DNA of 33,442 bases from Bordetella petrii (GTDB lineage: Bacteria > Pseudomonadota > Gammaproteobacteria > Burkholderiales > Burkholderiaceae_B), in the NCBI GenBank assembly GCA_017745595.1, contig WMBV01000047.1, positions 1 through 33,442 of the forward strand, given 5' to 3'. The notes beneath the pieces were generated by a model, which was not told the origin of the DNA, did not search any database, and saw nothing but the letters and a program-made list of their open reading frames with translations. Position numbers and translations under genes: made by a program. Shown here in pieces: positions 1 through 9,497 of this stretch. Numbering within the stretch: position 1 is the stretch's first letter; each line of letters opens with the position of its first letter.

Positions 1-394
1 GGGGTGGAACGGTGGCCGGGTCCGCGGCGACCGCGGCCGGCGCGGGGGCGGCAGGCGCCGCGGCCGCCGGAGCGGGTTCGGTGGCGGATGCGCCCGACAC
101 GGCTTGGGTGGCCTCGCGGGCGGTGTCGTTCAGGCCGCTGCGCAGCGAGGTTTCGGTGTCGCGCAGCGAGTTCTGCACGCTGCTGGCGGCGTCGTCCATT
201 TCGGATTTGAACTTGCGCAGTTCGTCGAGCTCGATTTCGCGCTGGATGTCGCTTTTGACGTCATTGACATAGCGCTGCGCACGGCCGAGCAGATGCCCCA
301 CGGTGCGCGCGACCTTGGGCAGCCGTTCGGGCCCGATGACGACCAGCGCGATGACGCCGATTACCATCAGCTCAGTGAAACTGACATCAAACAT
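1..394 (-). CDS. tatB: Sec-independent translocase protein TatB (partial, C-terminus beyond window)
   Basis: TatB acts with TatC in the inner membrane as the receptor for folded proteins carrying twin-arginine signals. The reading frame starts at the ATG at 394 (MFDVSFTELMVIGVIAL...) and is still open at position 1, about 131 residues in. It shows one N-terminal membrane helix (about residues 1-21), the family motif IGPERLPKVART, then a charged amphipathic and coiled-coil helix, and finally an Ala/Pro-rich tail, which is typical of TatB rather than TatA. It follows tatA on the same strand after 74 bp, and tatC would be expected just outside the window. No strong Shine-Dalgarno sequence is visible. 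Its translation may depend on the hairpin in the tatA-tatB gap. Confidence 0.93.
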   Translation of the reverse strand, partial: MFDVSFTELMVIGVIALVVIGPERLPKVARTVGHLLGRAQRYVNDVKSDIQREIELDELRKFKSEMDDAASSVQNSLRDTETSLRSGLNDTAREATQAVSGASATEPAPAAAAPAAPAPAAVAADPATVPP

Positions 395-422
395 GCGACA
401 TCTGCTCGCTCAAGAAGTGACG

Positions 423-448
423 GAAGCAATGCCGGGGGGCATTGCTTC
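423..448 (-). other. Perfect stem-loop in the tatA-tatB gap
   Basis: Two exact 11-bp arms (GAAGCAATGCC and its complement) enclose a 4-nt loop. The structure lies downstream of the tatA stop and 28 bp before the tatB start. No T-run follows on the minus strand, so it is not a classical intrinsic terminator. It could stabilise the tatA message or damp expression of tatB, since TatA is needed in excess over TatB; that role is inference. Confidence 0.7.
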
Positions 449-468
449 GGGAAGGAACTGCAAGGAGG

Positions 469-696
469 TCAGGAATTGGTTTTTTCTTTGGCCTGGACGT
501 CGATGGTGTCGTCGGCGACCTTCTGTTGCGTGACTTGCTCGGCCGGTTTGTCGCTGTTGGCGTCTTTCATGCCTTCTTTGAAGCCTTTGACGGCGCCGCC
601 CAGGTCGCTGCCGATGTTGCGCAGTTTCTTGGTGCCGAATACGAGGGCAACGATGACCAGTACGATCAACCAATGCCAGATGCTGAAGCTACCCAT
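469..696 (-). CDS. tatA: Sec-independent translocase protein TatA
   Basis: TatA oligomerises to form the pathway for folded substrates in twin-arginine export across the inner membrane. The 75-residue product has the family layout: a short periplasmic N-terminus (MGSFSIWHW), one membrane helix (about residues 7-20), the hinge [10 protein letters not shown], an amphipathic helix ([13 protein letters not shown]), and a polar unstructured tail. Its length is normal for TatA. The ATG at 696 lies 18 bp after the hinT stop, so it is probably read from the his-hinT transcript. tatB follows after a gap that holds a perfect hairpin. Confidence 0.96.
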   Translation of the reverse strand: MGSFSIWHWLIVLVIVALVFGTKKLRNIGSDLGGAVKGFKEGMKDANSDKPAEQVTQQKVADDTIDVQAKEKTNS

Positions 697-714
697 GATG
701 ACGGTTCTCCGTGA

Positions 715-1083
715 TTATGCGTTGGGAGCCATGCGCCCTTTCCAGGGACGCTGACCGCCGATGATATGGAAATGCAGGTGGGGGACTTCCTGGCCGCCTT
801 CGGTGCCGGAATTGGCCATCAGGCGGAACCCCCCTTCGGGGCCCGGTCGGCAGCCGTTTTCGGCCGCCAGGCGGGATGCCAAAGTAACCATTCTACCCAA
901 CCAGCCGGCGTCGTCGGGGCCGATGTCTTGCAGCGACACGACGTGGCGCCGGGGGATCAGCAGCAGGTGTACCGGCGCCGCGGGGTTGATGTCGTGGAAG
1001 GCGACGAATTCTTCGTCTTCGTGGACCTTTTTTGAAGGGATCTCGCCGCGGGCGATCTTGCAGAAAATACAGTTGTCGCTCAT
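715..1083 (-). CDS. hinT: HIT-family purine nucleoside phosphoramidase (HinT)
   Basis: This is a histidine-triad hydrolase that cleaves AMP from lysine or other phosphoramidate adducts in the cytoplasm. The 122-residue product carries the catalytic triad motif HLHFHI near the C-terminus, an N-terminal CIFCKI segment (a Cys pair found in many HIT proteins), and the conserved GGQEVPHLHFHIIGG block. It lies 13 bp after hisE and 18 bp before tatA, the usual his-hinT-tat arrangement in betaproteobacteria. The location suggests shared transcription rather than a direct role in histidine synthesis. Confidence 0.95.
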   Translation of the reverse strand: MSDNCIFCKIARGEIPSKKVHEDEEFVAFHDINPAAPVHLLLIPRRHVVSLQDIGPDDAGWLGRMVTLASRLAAENGCRPGPEGGFRLMANSGTEGGQEVPHLHFHIIGGQRPWKGRMAPNA

Positions 1084-1096
1084 AAGGTTTCCGTGC

Positions 1097-1444
1097 TCAG
1101 GACGCGGGGCGTCGTGCTTTTTCTTCCAGGCCCGACAGGCCTTCCCGGCGTGCCAGTTCTGCCAGCACGTCTTCGGGCCGCAGATTGTAGTGAGTCAAGG
1201 TGACGAGGCAATGAAACCACAGGTCGGCGGTTTCGCTGATGATGCGTTCGGGCATGCCGTCTTTGGCGGCCATGACGAGCTCGGTGGCCTCTTCGCCGAT
1301 TTTCTTCAGGAAGGCGTCGGGGCCCTTGGCCAGCAGCTTGGCCGTGTACGAGGTTTGCGGATCGCCGCCGCGGTCGGGCCGGCGGGCGGCCAGGGTGTCG
1401 GCGATGCGCGCCAGCGTGTCGGCGCAGGACGGGGCGGTGCTCAT
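1097..1444 (-). CDS. hisE: Phosphoribosyl-ATP pyrophosphatase
   Basis: HisE hydrolyses phosphoribosyl-ATP to phosphoribosyl-AMP, step 2 of histidine synthesis. The 115-residue product is all-alpha MazG-like, with the metal-binding segment [15 protein letters not shown] and the later [11 protein letters not shown] helix. The ATG at 1444 overlaps the hisI stop in an ATGA junction (4 bp), which fixes the start and suggests translational coupling. HisE and HisI are separate proteins here, unlike the fused HisIE of enterobacteria. Confidence 0.95.
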   Translation of the reverse strand: MSTAPSCADTLARIADTLAARRPDRGGDPQTSYTAKLLAKGPDAFLKKIGEEATELVMAAKDGMPERIISETADLWFHCLVTLTHYNLRPEDVLAELARREGLSGLEEKARRPAS

Positions 1445-1845
1445 TTGTAGATGTGTTCCGGGTCTTTCAGGACGGGATCGACGGTGACCCACGAGGCGCC
1501 GCCCACGGGGCCTTCGAGCCGGCGGAAGAAGCAGCTGGCGCGGCCGGTGTGGCAGGCGATGCCGCCTTCCTGGTGCACCTTGAGCAGGATGACGTCGCCG
1601 TCGCAGTCGAGGCGCAGGTCGTGCACGGCCTGGGCGTGGCCGGATTCTTCGCCCTTGCGCCACAGGCGCTGGCGCGAGCGCGACCAGTACACCGCGCGGC
1701 CGGTGGCGGCGGTTTCGGCCAGGGCTTCGCGGTTCATCCAGGCCACCATCAGGATCTGGCCATTTTCGGCGTCTTGGGCGATGGCGGGTATCAGGCCGTG
1801 ATCGTCGAAGACGACGTCGGCCATCCAGGCGGGGGCGGTATCCAT
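1441..1845 (-). CDS. hisI: Phosphoribosyl-AMP cyclohydrolase
   Basis: HisI opens the adenine ring of phosphoribosyl-AMP, step 3 of histidine synthesis, as a zinc- and magnesium-dependent cytoplasmic enzyme. The 134-residue product has the family signatures [10 protein letters not shown], the Asp-rich magnesium motif DCDGD, and the zinc-ligand region [10 protein letters not shown]. Its length matches stand-alone HisI proteins. The start lies 9 bp after the hisF stop, and its stop overlaps the hisE start by 4 bp. It therefore sits between hisF and hisE, the normal order in this group. Confidence 0.96.
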   Translation of the reverse strand: MDTAPAWMADVVFDDHGLIPAIAQDAENGQILMVAWMNREALAETAATGRAVYWSRSRQRLWRKGEESGHAQAVHDLRLDCDGDVILLKVHQEGGIACHTGRASCFFRRLEGPVGGASWVTVDPVLKDPEHIYK

Positions 1846-1854
1846 GGGAACAGT

Positions 1855-2646
1855 CTAATCCAGTCTGACGGCGATGCCTTGATCCGCCATGAAGGCCTTG
1901 CATTCGCGCACGGTGTGCTGGCCGAAGTGGAAGATGCTGGCGGCCAGCACGGCGCTGGCGCGGCCGGTGGTGACGCCGTCGGCCAGGTGCTGCAGGCTGC
2001 CCACGCCGCCCGAGGCGATGACGGGCACGGGCACGGCGTCGGATACGGCGCGGGTGAGTTCGAGGTCGAAGCCCGACTTGGTGCCGTCGCGGTCCATGCT
2101 GGTAAGCAGGATTTCGCCGGCGCCGTAGGCCGCCATGCGGCTGGCCCATTGCACGGCGTCCAGCCCAGTGGGCTTGCGGCCGCCATGGGTGAAGACTTCC
2201 CAGCGGGCGGGTTCGCCGGGGCCGGACGCCCGGCGCGCGTCGATGGCCACCACGATGCATTGCGAGCCGTGGTAGTCGGCGGCCGCGCGGACCAGGTCGG
2301 GGTTGGCCACGGCGGCGCTGTTGATGCTGATTTTGTCGGCGCCCGCATTCAGCAGGCGCTGGATGTCGGCTACCTGGCGCACGCCGCCGCCGACCGTCAG
2401 GGGAATGAAGACCTGCGAGGCCACCTGTTCGATGATGGGCAGGATCAGGTCGCGGCCGTCGCTGGTGGCGGTGATGTCGAGGAACGTGAGTTCGTCGGCG
2501 CCCTGCTCATCGTAGCGGTGGGCGATCTCGACCGGGTCGCCGGCATCGGCCAGGTTCACGAAGTTGACGCCCTTGACCACCCTGCCCGCGGTGACGTCCA
2601 GGCAGGGGATGATGCGGCGGGTGAGCGCGGTGGCGGCGGTGTTCAT
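1855..2646 (-). CDS. hisF: Imidazole glycerol phosphate synthase subunit HisF (cyclase)
   Basis: HisF is a (beta/alpha)8 barrel that uses ammonia delivered by HisH to convert PRFAR into imidazole glycerol phosphate and AICAR. The 263-residue product begins [18 protein letters not shown]. The catalytic aspartates correspond to Asp17 (CLDV) and Asp136 (VAIDAR), and the phosphate loops TVGGGVR and ASGGVG are present. The ATG at 2646 overlaps the hisA stop by 4 bp, which supports this start over longer in-frame readings. HisF length and motifs are normal. Confidence 0.97.
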   Translation of the reverse strand: MNTAATALTRRIIPCLDVTAGRVVKGVNFVNLADAGDPVEIAHRYDEQGADELTFLDITATSDGRDLILPIIEQVASQVFIPLTVGGGVRQVADIQRLLNAGADKISINSAAVANPDLVRAAADYHGSQCIVVAIDARRASGPGEPARWEVFTHGGRKPTGLDAVQWASRMAAYGAGEILLTSMDRDGTKSGFDLELTRAVSDAVPVPVIASGGVGSLQHLADGVTTGRASAVLAASIFHFGQHTVRECKAFMADQGIAVRLD

Positions 2647-3383
2647 GGGCTGAGTTCGTCGGCGCGCGCCTGCGCGGCCTGGAAGTCGAGCGCGCCTTCG
2701 TAGATGCTGCGGCCCAGGATGGCGCCTTCGACGCCTTCGTCTTCGACCGCGCACAGCGCTTCGATGTCTTGCATACCGGCGATGCCGCCCGAGGCGTACA
2801 CCGGGATGCGCACGTGCTGCGCCAGCCGCACGGTGGCGTCGACGTTCACGCCGGACAGCATGCCGTCGCGGCTGATGTCGGTGTAGATGATGGCCTCGCA
2901 GCCGTAGTCTTCGAATTTCTTGGCCAGGTCGAGGACGTCGTGGCGGGTGAGCTTGCTCCAGCCGTCGGTGGCGATTTTGCCGTCGCGCGCATCCAGGCCC
3001 ACGATGATGCTGCCCGGGAAGGCGCCGCAGGCGTCTTGCAGGAAGCCGGGGTTCTTGACGGCGGCCGTGCCGATGATGACGTACGAGATGCCGGCGTCGA
3101 GGTAGGTCTCGATGGTGTCCAGGTCGCGGATGCCGCCGCCGATCTGGACCGGGATGTCGTCGCCGACGGCGTCGAGGATGGCCTTGATGGGGGCGTCGTT
3201 CTTGGGCTTGCCCGCCACGGCACCGTTCAGGTCGACCAAGTGCAGGCGGCGCGCGCCCAGGTCGAGCCAATGGGCGGCCATGGCGGCGGGGTCTTCAGAG
3301 AATACCGTTGCCTCGTCGAGGTCTCCCTGGCGCAGGCGTACGCAGCGCCCGTCTTTGAGATCGATGGCGGGGATCAGCAGCAT
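2643..3383 (-). CDS. hisA: Phosphoribosyl-formimino AICAR ribotide isomerase HisA
   Basis: HisA is a (beta/alpha)8 barrel that performs the Amadori isomerisation of ProFAR to PRFAR. The 246-residue protein starts [12 protein letters not shown]. It has the catalytic Asp8, a second conserved Asp in VGLDARDGK (near residue 131), the TDISRDG segment, and two phosphate-binding loops (QIGGGIRD and YASGGIAG). It is a close paralogue of the adjacent HisF, and the stop overlaps the hisF start by 4 bp. The gap to hisH upstream is 62 bp. Confidence 0.97.
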   Translation of the reverse strand: MLLIPAIDLKDGRCVRLRQGDLDEATVFSEDPAAMAAHWLDLGARRLHLVDLNGAVAGKPKNDAPIKAILDAVGDDIPVQIGGGIRDLDTIETYLDAGISYVIIGTAAVKNPGFLQDACGAFPGSIIVGLDARDGKIATDGWSKLTRHDVLDLAKKFEDYGCEAIIYTDISRDGMLSGVNVDATVRLAQHVRIPVYASGGIAGMQDIEALCAVEDEGVEGAILGRSIYEGALDFQAAQARADELSP

Positions 3384-3445
3384 GGTGGATAGCGAGCGTT
3401 GAAAATGGGTTGAGAAAGTGCCGGCCGGAGCTCGTACGGCGGCGG

Positions 3446-4099
3446 CTATGGGTTCCAGTCTACAAAATTGCGGTACAGACGCAAACCGTGCGCCGCGCTC
3501 TTTTCGGGGTGGAACTGCACCGCGAAAATGTTGGCGGCCGCCACGGCGCACGTAAATGTAACCCCGTAATCGGATTCGCCGACGGTGAGCGCGGCATCGG
3601 CCGGCGCCGCATAGTAGCTGTGCACGAAATAAAAGTGTGTGCGGTCGGGTATGCCGGCCCACAAGGCATGAGAGCGGGTCTGGCGCACTTGGTTCCAGCC
3701 CATGTGCGGGACTTTGAGCCGTTCGGCCCCGTCGGGGGCGGCGTCGGGCTGGGCGAACTGCGGGCCCGCGAAACGGCGCACGGTGCCCGGGAACAGGCCC
3801 AGGCAGGGGGTGGCGCCTTCTTCGCTGGATTCGAACAGCATTTGTTCGCCCACGCACACGCCCAGCAGCGGCTTGGCGCGCGCGGCGCGCACCACGGCCC
3901 GCGCCAGGCCCGATTCGTTCAGGGTGCGCATGCAGTCGGCCATGGCGCCCTGGCCCGGGAAGACGACGCGGTCGGCCGCGTCGATGTCGGCGGCGCGGTT
4001 GCAGATGCGGATGTCGGCGTCGGGCGCTGCATAGCGCAGCGCCCGCGCCACGGAATGGAAGTTGCCCATTCCGTAGTCGACGATGGCGATGGTGGTCAC
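3446..4099 (-). CDS. hisH: Imidazole glycerol phosphate synthase subunit HisH (glutaminase)
   Basis: HisH is a class I glutamine amidotransferase that supplies ammonia to HisF. The GTG at 4099 gives a 217-residue protein starting (M)[15 protein letters not shown], matching the usual HisH N-terminus. The reading frame remains open upstream through hisB, but that extension is out of frame with it and unrelated. The triad is visible as Cys81 (GVCVGEQ), His197 and Glu199 (QFHPEK). No clear Shine-Dalgarno sequence precedes the GTG, so the start rests on homology. It lies between hisB and hisA, as in many proteobacteria. Confidence 0.94.
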   Translation of the reverse strand: MTTIAIVDYGMGNFHSVARALRYAAPDADIRICNRAADIDAADRVVFPGQGAMADCMRTLNESGLARAVVRAARAKPLLGVCVGEQMLFESSEEGATPCLGLFPGTVRRFAGPQFAQPDAAPDGAERLKVPHMGWNQVRQTRSHALWAGIPDRTHFYFVHSYYAAPADAALTVGESDYGVTFTCAVAAANIFAVQFHPEKSAAHGLRLYRNFVDWNP

Positions 4100-4145
4100 T
4101 GGGGTCTGCCTGGCAGAGGTGGGGCCGGGGGCCGGTGGAAGGCCT

Positions 4146-4733
4146 TTAGAGCACGCCCTTGGTGGACGGCACCGCGCCGTCCATGCGCGGGTCGAGTTCG
4201 AGGGCCATGCGCAGCGCGCGTCCGAAGGCCTTGAAAACCGTTTCGCATTGGTGATGGGCGTTGGTGCCGCGCAGGTTGTCGATGTGCAGGGTGACCAGCG
4301 CGTGGTTGACCAGGCCCTGGAAGAATTCGCGGGTGAGGTCGACGTCGAAGTCGCCGATGCGCGCGCGCGTGAACGGGATGTGGTATTCGAGGCCCGGCCG
4401 GCCCGAGAAATCGATGACCACGCGCGACAGGGCTTCGTCGAGCGGCACGTAGGCGTGCCCGTAGCGGCGCAGGCCGGCCTTGCTGCCCACCGCCTTGGCG
4501 ATGGCCATGCCCAGGGTGATGCCGACGTCTTCGACGGTGTGGTGGGCGTCGATGTGCAGGTCGCCGTCGGCCTTGATGTCGAGGTCGATGAGGCCATGCC
4601 GCGCGATCTGGTCGAGCATGTGGTCGAGGAACGGCACGCCGGTGTCGAGGGTTTGCTGGCCGGTGCCGTCGAGGTTGACGGCCACGCGGATGCGCGTTTC
4701 GTTGGTGTTGCGGGTGATTTCGGCGGTACGCAT
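4146..4733 (-). CDS. hisB: Imidazoleglycerol-phosphate dehydratase (monofunctional HisB)
   Basis: HisB dehydrates imidazole glycerol phosphate to imidazole acetol phosphate. The 195-residue protein is monofunctional and lacks the N-terminal histidinol-phosphatase domain of enterobacterial HisB, so the phosphatase must be encoded elsewhere. Manganese-ligand motifs are clear: [11 protein letters not shown] (about residues 37-47), HHTVED (64-69), and the later [15 protein letters not shown]. The start is the ATG at 4733, 16 bp after the hisC stop. The gap to hisH is 46 bp. Confidence 0.97.
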   Translation of the reverse strand: MRTAEITRNTNETRIRVAVNLDGTGQQTLDTGVPFLDHMLDQIARHGLIDLDIKADGDLHIDAHHTVEDVGITLGMAIAKAVGSKAGLRRYGHAYVPLDEALSRVVIDFSGRPGLEYHIPFTRARIGDFDVDLTREFFQGLVNHALVTLHIDNLRGTNAHHQCETVFKAFGRALRMALELDPRMDGAVPSTKGVL

Positions 4734-4749
4734 AAAAAGAGTGGCGAGC

Positions 4750-5889
4750 CTAATTGGAACTGAGGATATCTTGCAGGGCGCCCAGGACGGCGCGGTTTTC
4801 TTCGGGGGTGCCGACCGAGATGCGCAGGCAGTCGGCCAGCAGCGGATGGGCGCCCGAGAAGTTCTTGACCAGTATTTTGCGCGTTTTCAGGGCAAGATGC
4901 ACGGCGTTGCCGCCCGGCTTGCCGGAAAAGCGCGCAAGTATGAAGTTGCCGGCGCTGGGGTAGGCGGTGACGCCGGGCAGGGCCGCCAGGCCGGCGGCCA
5001 GGGTGGCGCGGTCGGCCCGCAGGCGGGCGGCCTGTTCGTCGAGCACCGGCTTGTGGCGCAGCACGGCCCGCAGCGCGGCCTGGGTGAGCACGTTCAGGTT
5101 GTAGGGCGGGCGCACCTTGTCGAACTGGGCGATCCAGTCGGGATGGCCCGCCAGGTAGCCGAAACGCAGGCCGGCCAGGCCGATTTTCGACACGGTGCGC
5201 AGCACGACGGCCTGGGGCAGTTGCGGCAGGCGCGGCATCCAGGTGTGGCCGGCGAAGGGCTGGTAGGCCTCGTCCAGCACGACCAGGCCGGGAGCGGCAT
5301 CGAGAATGGCCTGCACGTCGGCCTGGGGCCACAGCCCCCCGGTGGGGTTGTTGGGCAGCGCCAGGAACACCACCTTGGGCCGATGGCGCTCGATGGCCTG
5401 CAGCATGGCGGGCAGGTCGAGCTGCAGGCCGGCCGTCAGGGGCACGCCCACGAAGCGGGCGTGGTCGAAGCGCGCCGCCATGTCGAAGTACACGAACGAC
5501 GGCCAGGGCGACAGCACCGTGTCGCCCGGCTGGCAACAGGCCTGCACCACCAGGTGGATGAGTTCGTCGGAGCCGTTGCCGAACAGCAGGCCGGCCTGGG
5601 CCGGGATGTCGAAGGCGTGGCGCACGTCGTGGGCCAGCGCGCCGTGGTCGCCCGCGGGATAGCGGTTGAGCGCGGTATCGCGCAGCGCCCGGGCGACGTC
5701 GTCGCGCACGGCCTCGGGCAGCGTGTAGGGGCATTCCATGGCATCGAGCTTGATGCCGTCGGCCGCCGGCGGTACGGGATAGGCGGTGAGCGCGCGGATG
5801 TCGGCCCGCACCGTGGCCGCGATGCGCGACGATGGCGCGCCGCCCTGCTGCGCGGTATTGCGCGCGGCGGCCGGGCGGGAGGCGTTCAC
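4750..5889 (-). CDS. hisC: Histidinol-phosphate aminotransferase
   Basis: HisC is a PLP-dependent fold-type I aminotransferase that forms histidinol phosphate. The GTG at 5889 overlaps the hisD stop (GTGA, 4 bp) and gives 379 residues. The PLP lysine is Lys235 in the motif [15 protein letters not shown], and the conserved NPT segment (LPNNPTGG, about 179-186) and VLDEAYQPF (about 204-212) are present. The first 20 or so residues are Ala/Gln-rich and poorly conserved in character, so a slightly later start is possible. No frameshift is visible despite long open frames on other strands. Confidence 0.95.
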   Translation of the reverse strand: MNASRPAAARNTAQQGGAPSSRIAATVRADIRALTAYPVPPAADGIKLDAMECPYTLPEAVRDDVARALRDTALNRYPAGDHGALAHDVRHAFDIPAQAGLLFGNGSDELIHLVVQACCQPGDTVLSPWPSFVYFDMAARFDHARFVGVPLTAGLQLDLPAMLQAIERHRPKVVFLALPNNPTGGLWPQADVQAILDAAPGLVVLDEAYQPFAGHTWMPRLPQLPQAVVLRTVSKIGLAGLRFGYLAGHPDWIAQFDKVRPPYNLNVLTQAALRAVLRHKPVLDEQAARLRADRATLAAGLAALPGVTAYPSAGNFILARFSGKPGGNAVHLALKTRKILVKNFSGAHPLLADCLRISVGTPEENRAVLGALQDILSSN

Positions 5890-7193
5890 GGCGGGTCCAG
5901 CCGGTACTGCGCGCTGGCGGCGTGCGCCGGCAGGCCTTCGCCCAGGGCGAGTTCGGCGGCGATGCGGCCCAGGGTCTGGGCGCCCTGCCGCGACACCTGG
6001 ATCAGGCTGGAGCGTTTCTGGAAGTCGTACACGCCCAGCGGCGAGGAAAAACGCGCGGTGCGCGAGGTGGGCAGCACGTGATTGGGCCCGGCGCAGTAGT
6101 CGCCCAGGGATTCGGAACTGAAGCGGCCCATGAAGATGGCGCCCGCGTGGCGGATGCGGGCGGTCCAGTGTTCGGGCTGCTCGGTGGAGATTTCGAGGTG
6201 TTCGGGGGCGATGTCGTTGGCGATGGCGCAGGCTTCGTCCAGGTCGCGCACCAGGATCAGGGCGCCGCGATTGGCCAGGCTGACGCGCAGGATGTCGGCG
6301 CGCGGCATGGTGGGCAGCAGGCGGGCGATGGCGGCCTCGACTTCGTCGATGTAGGCGGCATCGGGGCACAGCAGGATGGACTGCGCCAGTTCGTCGTGCT
6401 CGGCCTGGGAAAAGAGGTCCATGGCGATCCAGTCGGCGGGCGTGGTGCCGTCGCAGATGACCAGGATTTCGCTGGGGCCGGCGATCATGTCGATGCCCAC
6501 GGTGCCGAACACCCGCCGCTTGGCGGCGGCAACGTAGGCGTTGCCCGGCCCGACGATCTTGTCTACCGCCGGCACGGTGGCCGTGCCGTAGGCCAGCGCG
6601 CCGACGGCTTGCGCGCCCCCGACGGCGAAGGCGCGGTCGACCCCGGCAATGGCGGCAGCGGCCAGCACGATGGGGTTGCGCACGCCGTCGGGCGTGGGCG
6701 TCACCATGATCAGTTCGCCCACGCCGGCCACCTTGGCGGGAATGGCGTTCATCAGCACCGACGACGGATAGGCCGCCTTGCCGCCCGGCACATACAGGCC
6801 CACGCGATCCAGCGGCGTGATCTGCTGGCCCAGCAGGTTGCCTTCGGCGTCGGTGTAGGTCCAGGTTTCGCTGCGCTGGTGCTCGTGGTAGGCGCGCACC
6901 CGGTCGGCCGCGGTTTCCAGCGCGTTGCGTTGCGCGGCCGGCAGCGCGGCCAGCGCGGCATGCCAGTCGGCCTTGGGAATTTCCAGCTCGGCCGCCGTGG
7001 CGGCGGCCACGCGGTCAAAGCGCTGGGTGTATTCGAGCAGCGCGGCGTCGCCGCGGCCGCGCACGTCGGCCAGGATGCCGGCGGCGGCGCGGTCGATGGA
7101 TTCGTCTTCGGTGGCCTCGAAGGCCAGCAGTTGGGACAGCGCGGAAGCAAAATCCGGCTGGCGGGAGTCGAGGCGGTTGATCAGGGCGGCCAT
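5886..7193 (-). CDS. hisD: Histidinol dehydrogenase
   Basis: HisD oxidises histidinol to histidine in two NAD-dependent steps and binds zinc. With the ATG at 7193 the product has 435 residues, close to the family norm; a TTG six codons earlier at 7211 is a possible alternative. Neither has a convincing ribosome binding site. Signature regions are the nucleotide-binding segment [12 protein letters not shown], the zinc-ligand region [10 protein letters not shown], and [14 protein letters not shown]. It is separated from hisG by a 108-bp structured gap and overlaps hisC by 4 bp. Confidence 0.95.
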   Translation of the reverse strand: MAALINRLDSRQPDFASALSQLLAFEATEDESIDRAAAGILADVRGRGDAALLEYTQRFDRVAAATAAELEIPKADWHAALAALPAAQRNALETAADRVRAYHEHQRSETWTYTDAEGNLLGQQITPLDRVGLYVPGGKAAYPSSVLMNAIPAKVAGVGELIMVTPTPDGVRNPIVLAAAAIAGVDRAFAVGGAQAVGALAYGTATVPAVDKIVGPGNAYVAAAKRRVFGTVGIDMIAGPSEILVICDGTTPADWIAMDLFSQAEHDELAQSILLCPDAAYIDEVEAAIARLLPTMPRADILRVSLANRGALILVRDLDEACAIANDIAPEHLEISTEQPEHWTARIRHAGAIFMGRFSSESLGDYCAGPNHVLPTSRTARFSSPLGVYDFQKRSSLIQVSRQGAQTLGRIAAELALGEGLPAHAASAQYRLDPP

Positions 7194-7220
7194 GGTGTCA
7201 CGCAAGAACAAGAAAACGCA

Positions 7221-7289
7221 CCCGCGGTGGCGCTGTTGCGGGTGGCACCGCCGCGGGCAAAAAACATAGTGTAGCGGGCCTGGGCCCGC
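7221..7289 (-). other. Two GC-rich stem-loops in the hisG-hisD gap, possible attenuator
   Basis: On the minus strand, the first hairpin met is at 7274-7289 (7-bp GCGGGCC arms, 2-nt loop). A T6 run follows, but only after 9 nt. The second hairpin is at 7221-7257, with 10-bp arms CCCGCGGTGG/CCGCCGCGGG that include one G-T type pair. It is followed closely by the T-rich stretch TGCGTTTTCTTGTTCTTGCG. The second structure resembles a leaky terminator that could lower transcription of hisD and later genes relative to hisG. No His-codon-rich leader peptide was seen. Confidence 0.45.
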
Positions 7290-7301
7290 CGGGTGGCCGG
7301 A

Positions 7302-7982
7302 TCAGGCGGCGGCGGGGTGTCGGGCCGCGCGCTGGAAGGCGTCGAGCAGGGGCTGCAGGCGGGCGCCGCGGGTTTTCAGCGAGGCCTGGTTGACGATCAG
7401 GCGCGACGAAATGGCCATGATGTCTTCCACGGCGACCAGGTCGTTGGCGCGCAGCGTGCCGCCCGACGAGACCAGGTCGACGATGCAGTCGGCCAGCCCG
7501 ACCAGGGGCGCCAGTTCCATCGAGCCGTACAGCTTGATGATGTCGACATACACGCCCTTGGCGGCGAAGTGTTCGCGCGCCGAACGCACGTACTTGGTGG
7601 CCACGCGCAGGCGCGCGCCCTGGTGTACCGCCGCCTGGTAGTCGAAGCCGTTGCGCACCGCCACGCACAGCCGGCACTTGGCGATGTCGAGGTCGATGGG
7701 CTGGTACAGGCCGCCCGGGAACTGGGCGGCGTGCTCGAGCAGCACGTCTTTGCCGGCGATGCCCAGGTCGGCCGCGCCGTACTGCACGTAGGTGGGCACG
7801 TCGGAGGCGCGCACGATGATGAGGCGCAGGGCCGGGTCGCTGGTGGGCAGGATCAGCTTGCGCGAGCTTTCGGGATTCTCGGGCACGTCGATGCCGGCTT
7901 CGGCCAGCAGCGGCAGGGTTTCTTCGAAGATGCGGCCCTTGGACAGCGCCAGGGTGATGGGCGCGGTGGGGATGGAGCTCAT
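7302..7982 (-). CDS. hisG: ATP phosphoribosyltransferase, short-form HisG
   Basis: HisG condenses ATP with PRPP in the first, committed step of histidine synthesis. The 226-residue product is the short form: it has the catalytic lobes ([17 protein letters not shown] at the start, SGGTLRAN near the end) but lacks the C-terminal ACT-like regulatory domain of long HisG. Short HisG normally works as an octamer with HisZ, a HisRS-like subunit, and hisZ is not in this window. The ATG at 7982 overlaps the murA stop by 4 bp, so hisG is probably coupled to murA. Confidence 0.97.
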   Translation of the reverse strand: MSSIPTAPITLALSKGRIFEETLPLLAEAGIDVPENPESSRKLILPTSDPALRLIIVRASDVPTYVQYGAADLGIAGKDVLLEHAAQFPGGLYQPIDLDIAKCRLCVAVRNGFDYQAAVHQGARLRVATKYVRSAREHFAAKGVYVDIIKLYGSMELAPLVGLADCIVDLVSSGGTLRANDLVAVEDIMAISSRLIVNQASLKTRGARLQPLLDAFQRAARHPAAA

Positions 7983-9247
7983 GCGGGTTCCTTGCCGGTC
8001 AGGCGCTGGATGTCGGCGCCCAGCGCGCACAGCTTGACTTCCATTTTGTCGTAGCCGCGGTCCAGGTGGTAGATGCGGTCGACCTGGGTCTGGCCTTCGG
8101 CGGCCAGGCCGGCGATGACCAGGCTGGCCGAGGCGCGCAGGTCGGTGGCCATGACGGCGGCGCCCGACAGGCGCGGCACGCCGCGGATGACCGCGGTATG
8201 GCCGTCGATGTCGATGTCGGCGCCCATGCGGCGCAGTTCTTGCACGTGCATGTAGCGGTTTTCGAAGATGTTCTCGACGATGACGGCGGTGCCTTGGGCC
8301 ACGGTGTCCAGCGCCATCAGCTGGGCCTGCATGTCGGTGGCGAAGCCGGGATATTCGTGGGTGCGCGCGCCTACCGCGCGCGGACGGCCCTGCATGGCGC
8401 CGCGGATCCAGTCGGGGCCGGTTTCGATGGTGAGGCCGGCTTCGATCAGTTTGTCGAGCGTGGCGCCCAGGGTGTCGGGAGCGGCGTTGCGCAGCAGGAT
8501 GTCGCCGCCGGCCGCGCCCACGGCGCACAGGAAGGTGCCGGCCTCGATGCGGTCGGGAATGACGCTGTGCTCGGCGCCGTGCAGGCTGGCCACGCCGTCG
8601 ATGACGATGCGGTCGGTGCCGTGGCCCTGGATGCGGGCGCCCATCTTGATGAGCAATTCGGCCAAGTCGACGATCTCGGGTTCGCGGGCGGCGTTTTCCA
8701 GCACCGTCTGTCCCTCGGCCAGCACGGCGGCCATCAGCAGGTTTTCGGTGCCGGTGACGGTGACCATGTCGGTGCGGATCGAGGCGCCCTTCAGGCGCGT
8801 GGCCCGCGCCACCACGAAGCCGTGTTCGATGCGGATGTCGGCGCCCAGCGCCGCCATGCCCTTGATGTGCTGGTCGACCGGCCGCTGGCCGATGGAGCAG
8901 CCGCCCGGCAGGCTGACGCGCGCCTGGCCGAAGCGCGCCAGCAGCGGCCCCAGCACCAGGATGGACGCGCGCATGGTCTTGACCAGGTCGTAGGGGGCTT
9001 CGAGGTTGTCGACCTGGCTGGCCTGCAGGGTGACGATGCCGTCGGCGCCGCGCTCGGCCCGCACGCCCATGCGGCCCAGCAGGCGCAGCATGGTCGACGT
9101 GTCGTTCAGGTCGGGCACGTTGGCCAGCACCAGGGTGTCGGCGGTAAGCAGGCTGGCGCACAGGATGGGCAGGGCCGAGTTCTTGGCGCCCGAAATGGTG
9201 ACCTCGCCGCGCAATTGCGCGCCGCCGGTGATGCGTAGCTTGTCCAT
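7979..9247 (-). CDS. murA: UDP-N-acetylglucosamine 1-carboxyvinyltransferase
   Basis: MurA transfers enolpyruvate from PEP to UDP-GlcNAc, the first committed step of peptidoglycan synthesis, and is the target of fosfomycin. The 422-residue protein starts [27 protein letters not shown], with Lys22 and Asn23 in the substrate site. It has Arg93 in MRASI and the catalytic Cys117 in [14 protein letters not shown], so the fosfomycin-reactive Cys is intact. Its ATG overlaps the stop of the BolA-family gene by 1 bp (TGATG). The bolA-murA-hisG order is common in beta- and gammaproteobacteria. Confidence 0.97.
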   Translation of the reverse strand: MDKLRITGGAQLRGEVTISGAKNSALPILCASLLTADTLVLANVPDLNDTSTMLRLLGRMGVRAERGADGIVTLQASQVDNLEAPYDLVKTMRASILVLGPLLARFGQARVSLPGGCSIGQRPVDQHIKGMAALGADIRIEHGFVVARATRLKGASIRTDMVTVTGTENLLMAAVLAEGQTVLENAAREPEIVDLAELLIKMGARIQGHGTDRIVIDGVASLHGAEHSVIPDRIEAGTFLCAVGAAGGDILLRNAAPDTLGATLDKLIEAGLTIETGPDWIRGAMQGRPRAVGARTHEYPGFATDMQAQLMALDTVAQGTAVIVENIFENRYMHVQELRRMGADIDIDGHTAVIRGVPRLSGAAVMATDLRASASLVIAGLAAEGQTQVDRIYHLDRGYDKMEVKLCALGADIQRLTGKEPA

Positions 9248-9492
9248 CAGTTGCCTGCCTTGGCGTATTCGTCGGGGGTGAGTGTGCGCATGGACAGCGC
9301 GTGGATTTCGGCTTTCATGCGTTCGCCCAGGGCGGCGTACACGAGTTGGTGGCGCGCGATCAGGCGCTTGCCTTCGAAGGCCGGGCTGACGATGACCGCA
9401 TCGAAGTGCGAGCCGTCGCCCTGCACGTCCAGGTGGTCGCAAGGCAGTCCGTCGGCGATGTATTGGCGGACCTGCTCGGGGGTGGGTTGCAT
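9247..9492 (-). CDS. ibaG: BolA/IbaG family protein
   Basis: This is a small BolA-superfamily protein; members pair with monothiol glutaredoxins and act in Fe-S handling or stress responses. The 81-residue product has the class II KH-like BolA pattern: [30 protein letters not shown] followed by an [13 protein letters not shown] tail. The HALS...TP ending and the position directly before murA match IbaG (YrbA) rather than stand-alone BolA. The start is the ATG at 9492, 5 bp after the ABC permease stop. The symbol is by context and family. Confidence 0.87.
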   Translation of the reverse strand: MQPTPEQVRQYIADGLPCDHLDVQGDGSHFDAVIVSPAFEGKRLIARHQLVYAALGERMKAEIHALSMRTLTPDEYAKAGN

Positions 9493-9497
9493 GGACG

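Noticed and set aside
3446-5734. Apparent 762-codon minus frame ending in HisH
   Set aside because: Only the last 217 codons are HisH. The rest reads hisB and hisC in the wrong frame, so it is not a fusion gene.
7194-7211. TTG start six codons upstream for HisD
   Set aside because: The ATG at 7193 is a better start codon and gives the usual length. Neither start has a ribosome binding site, so the TTG is kept only as an alternative.
5832-7274. 480-codon plus frame opposite hisD
   Set aside because: Gly/Gln-rich shadow with no motifs; hisD on the other strand is unmistakable.
7274-7289. Hairpin as a classical terminator after hisG
   Set aside because: The T6 run begins 9 nt after the stem, too far for an intrinsic terminator, and the stem is only 7 bp.
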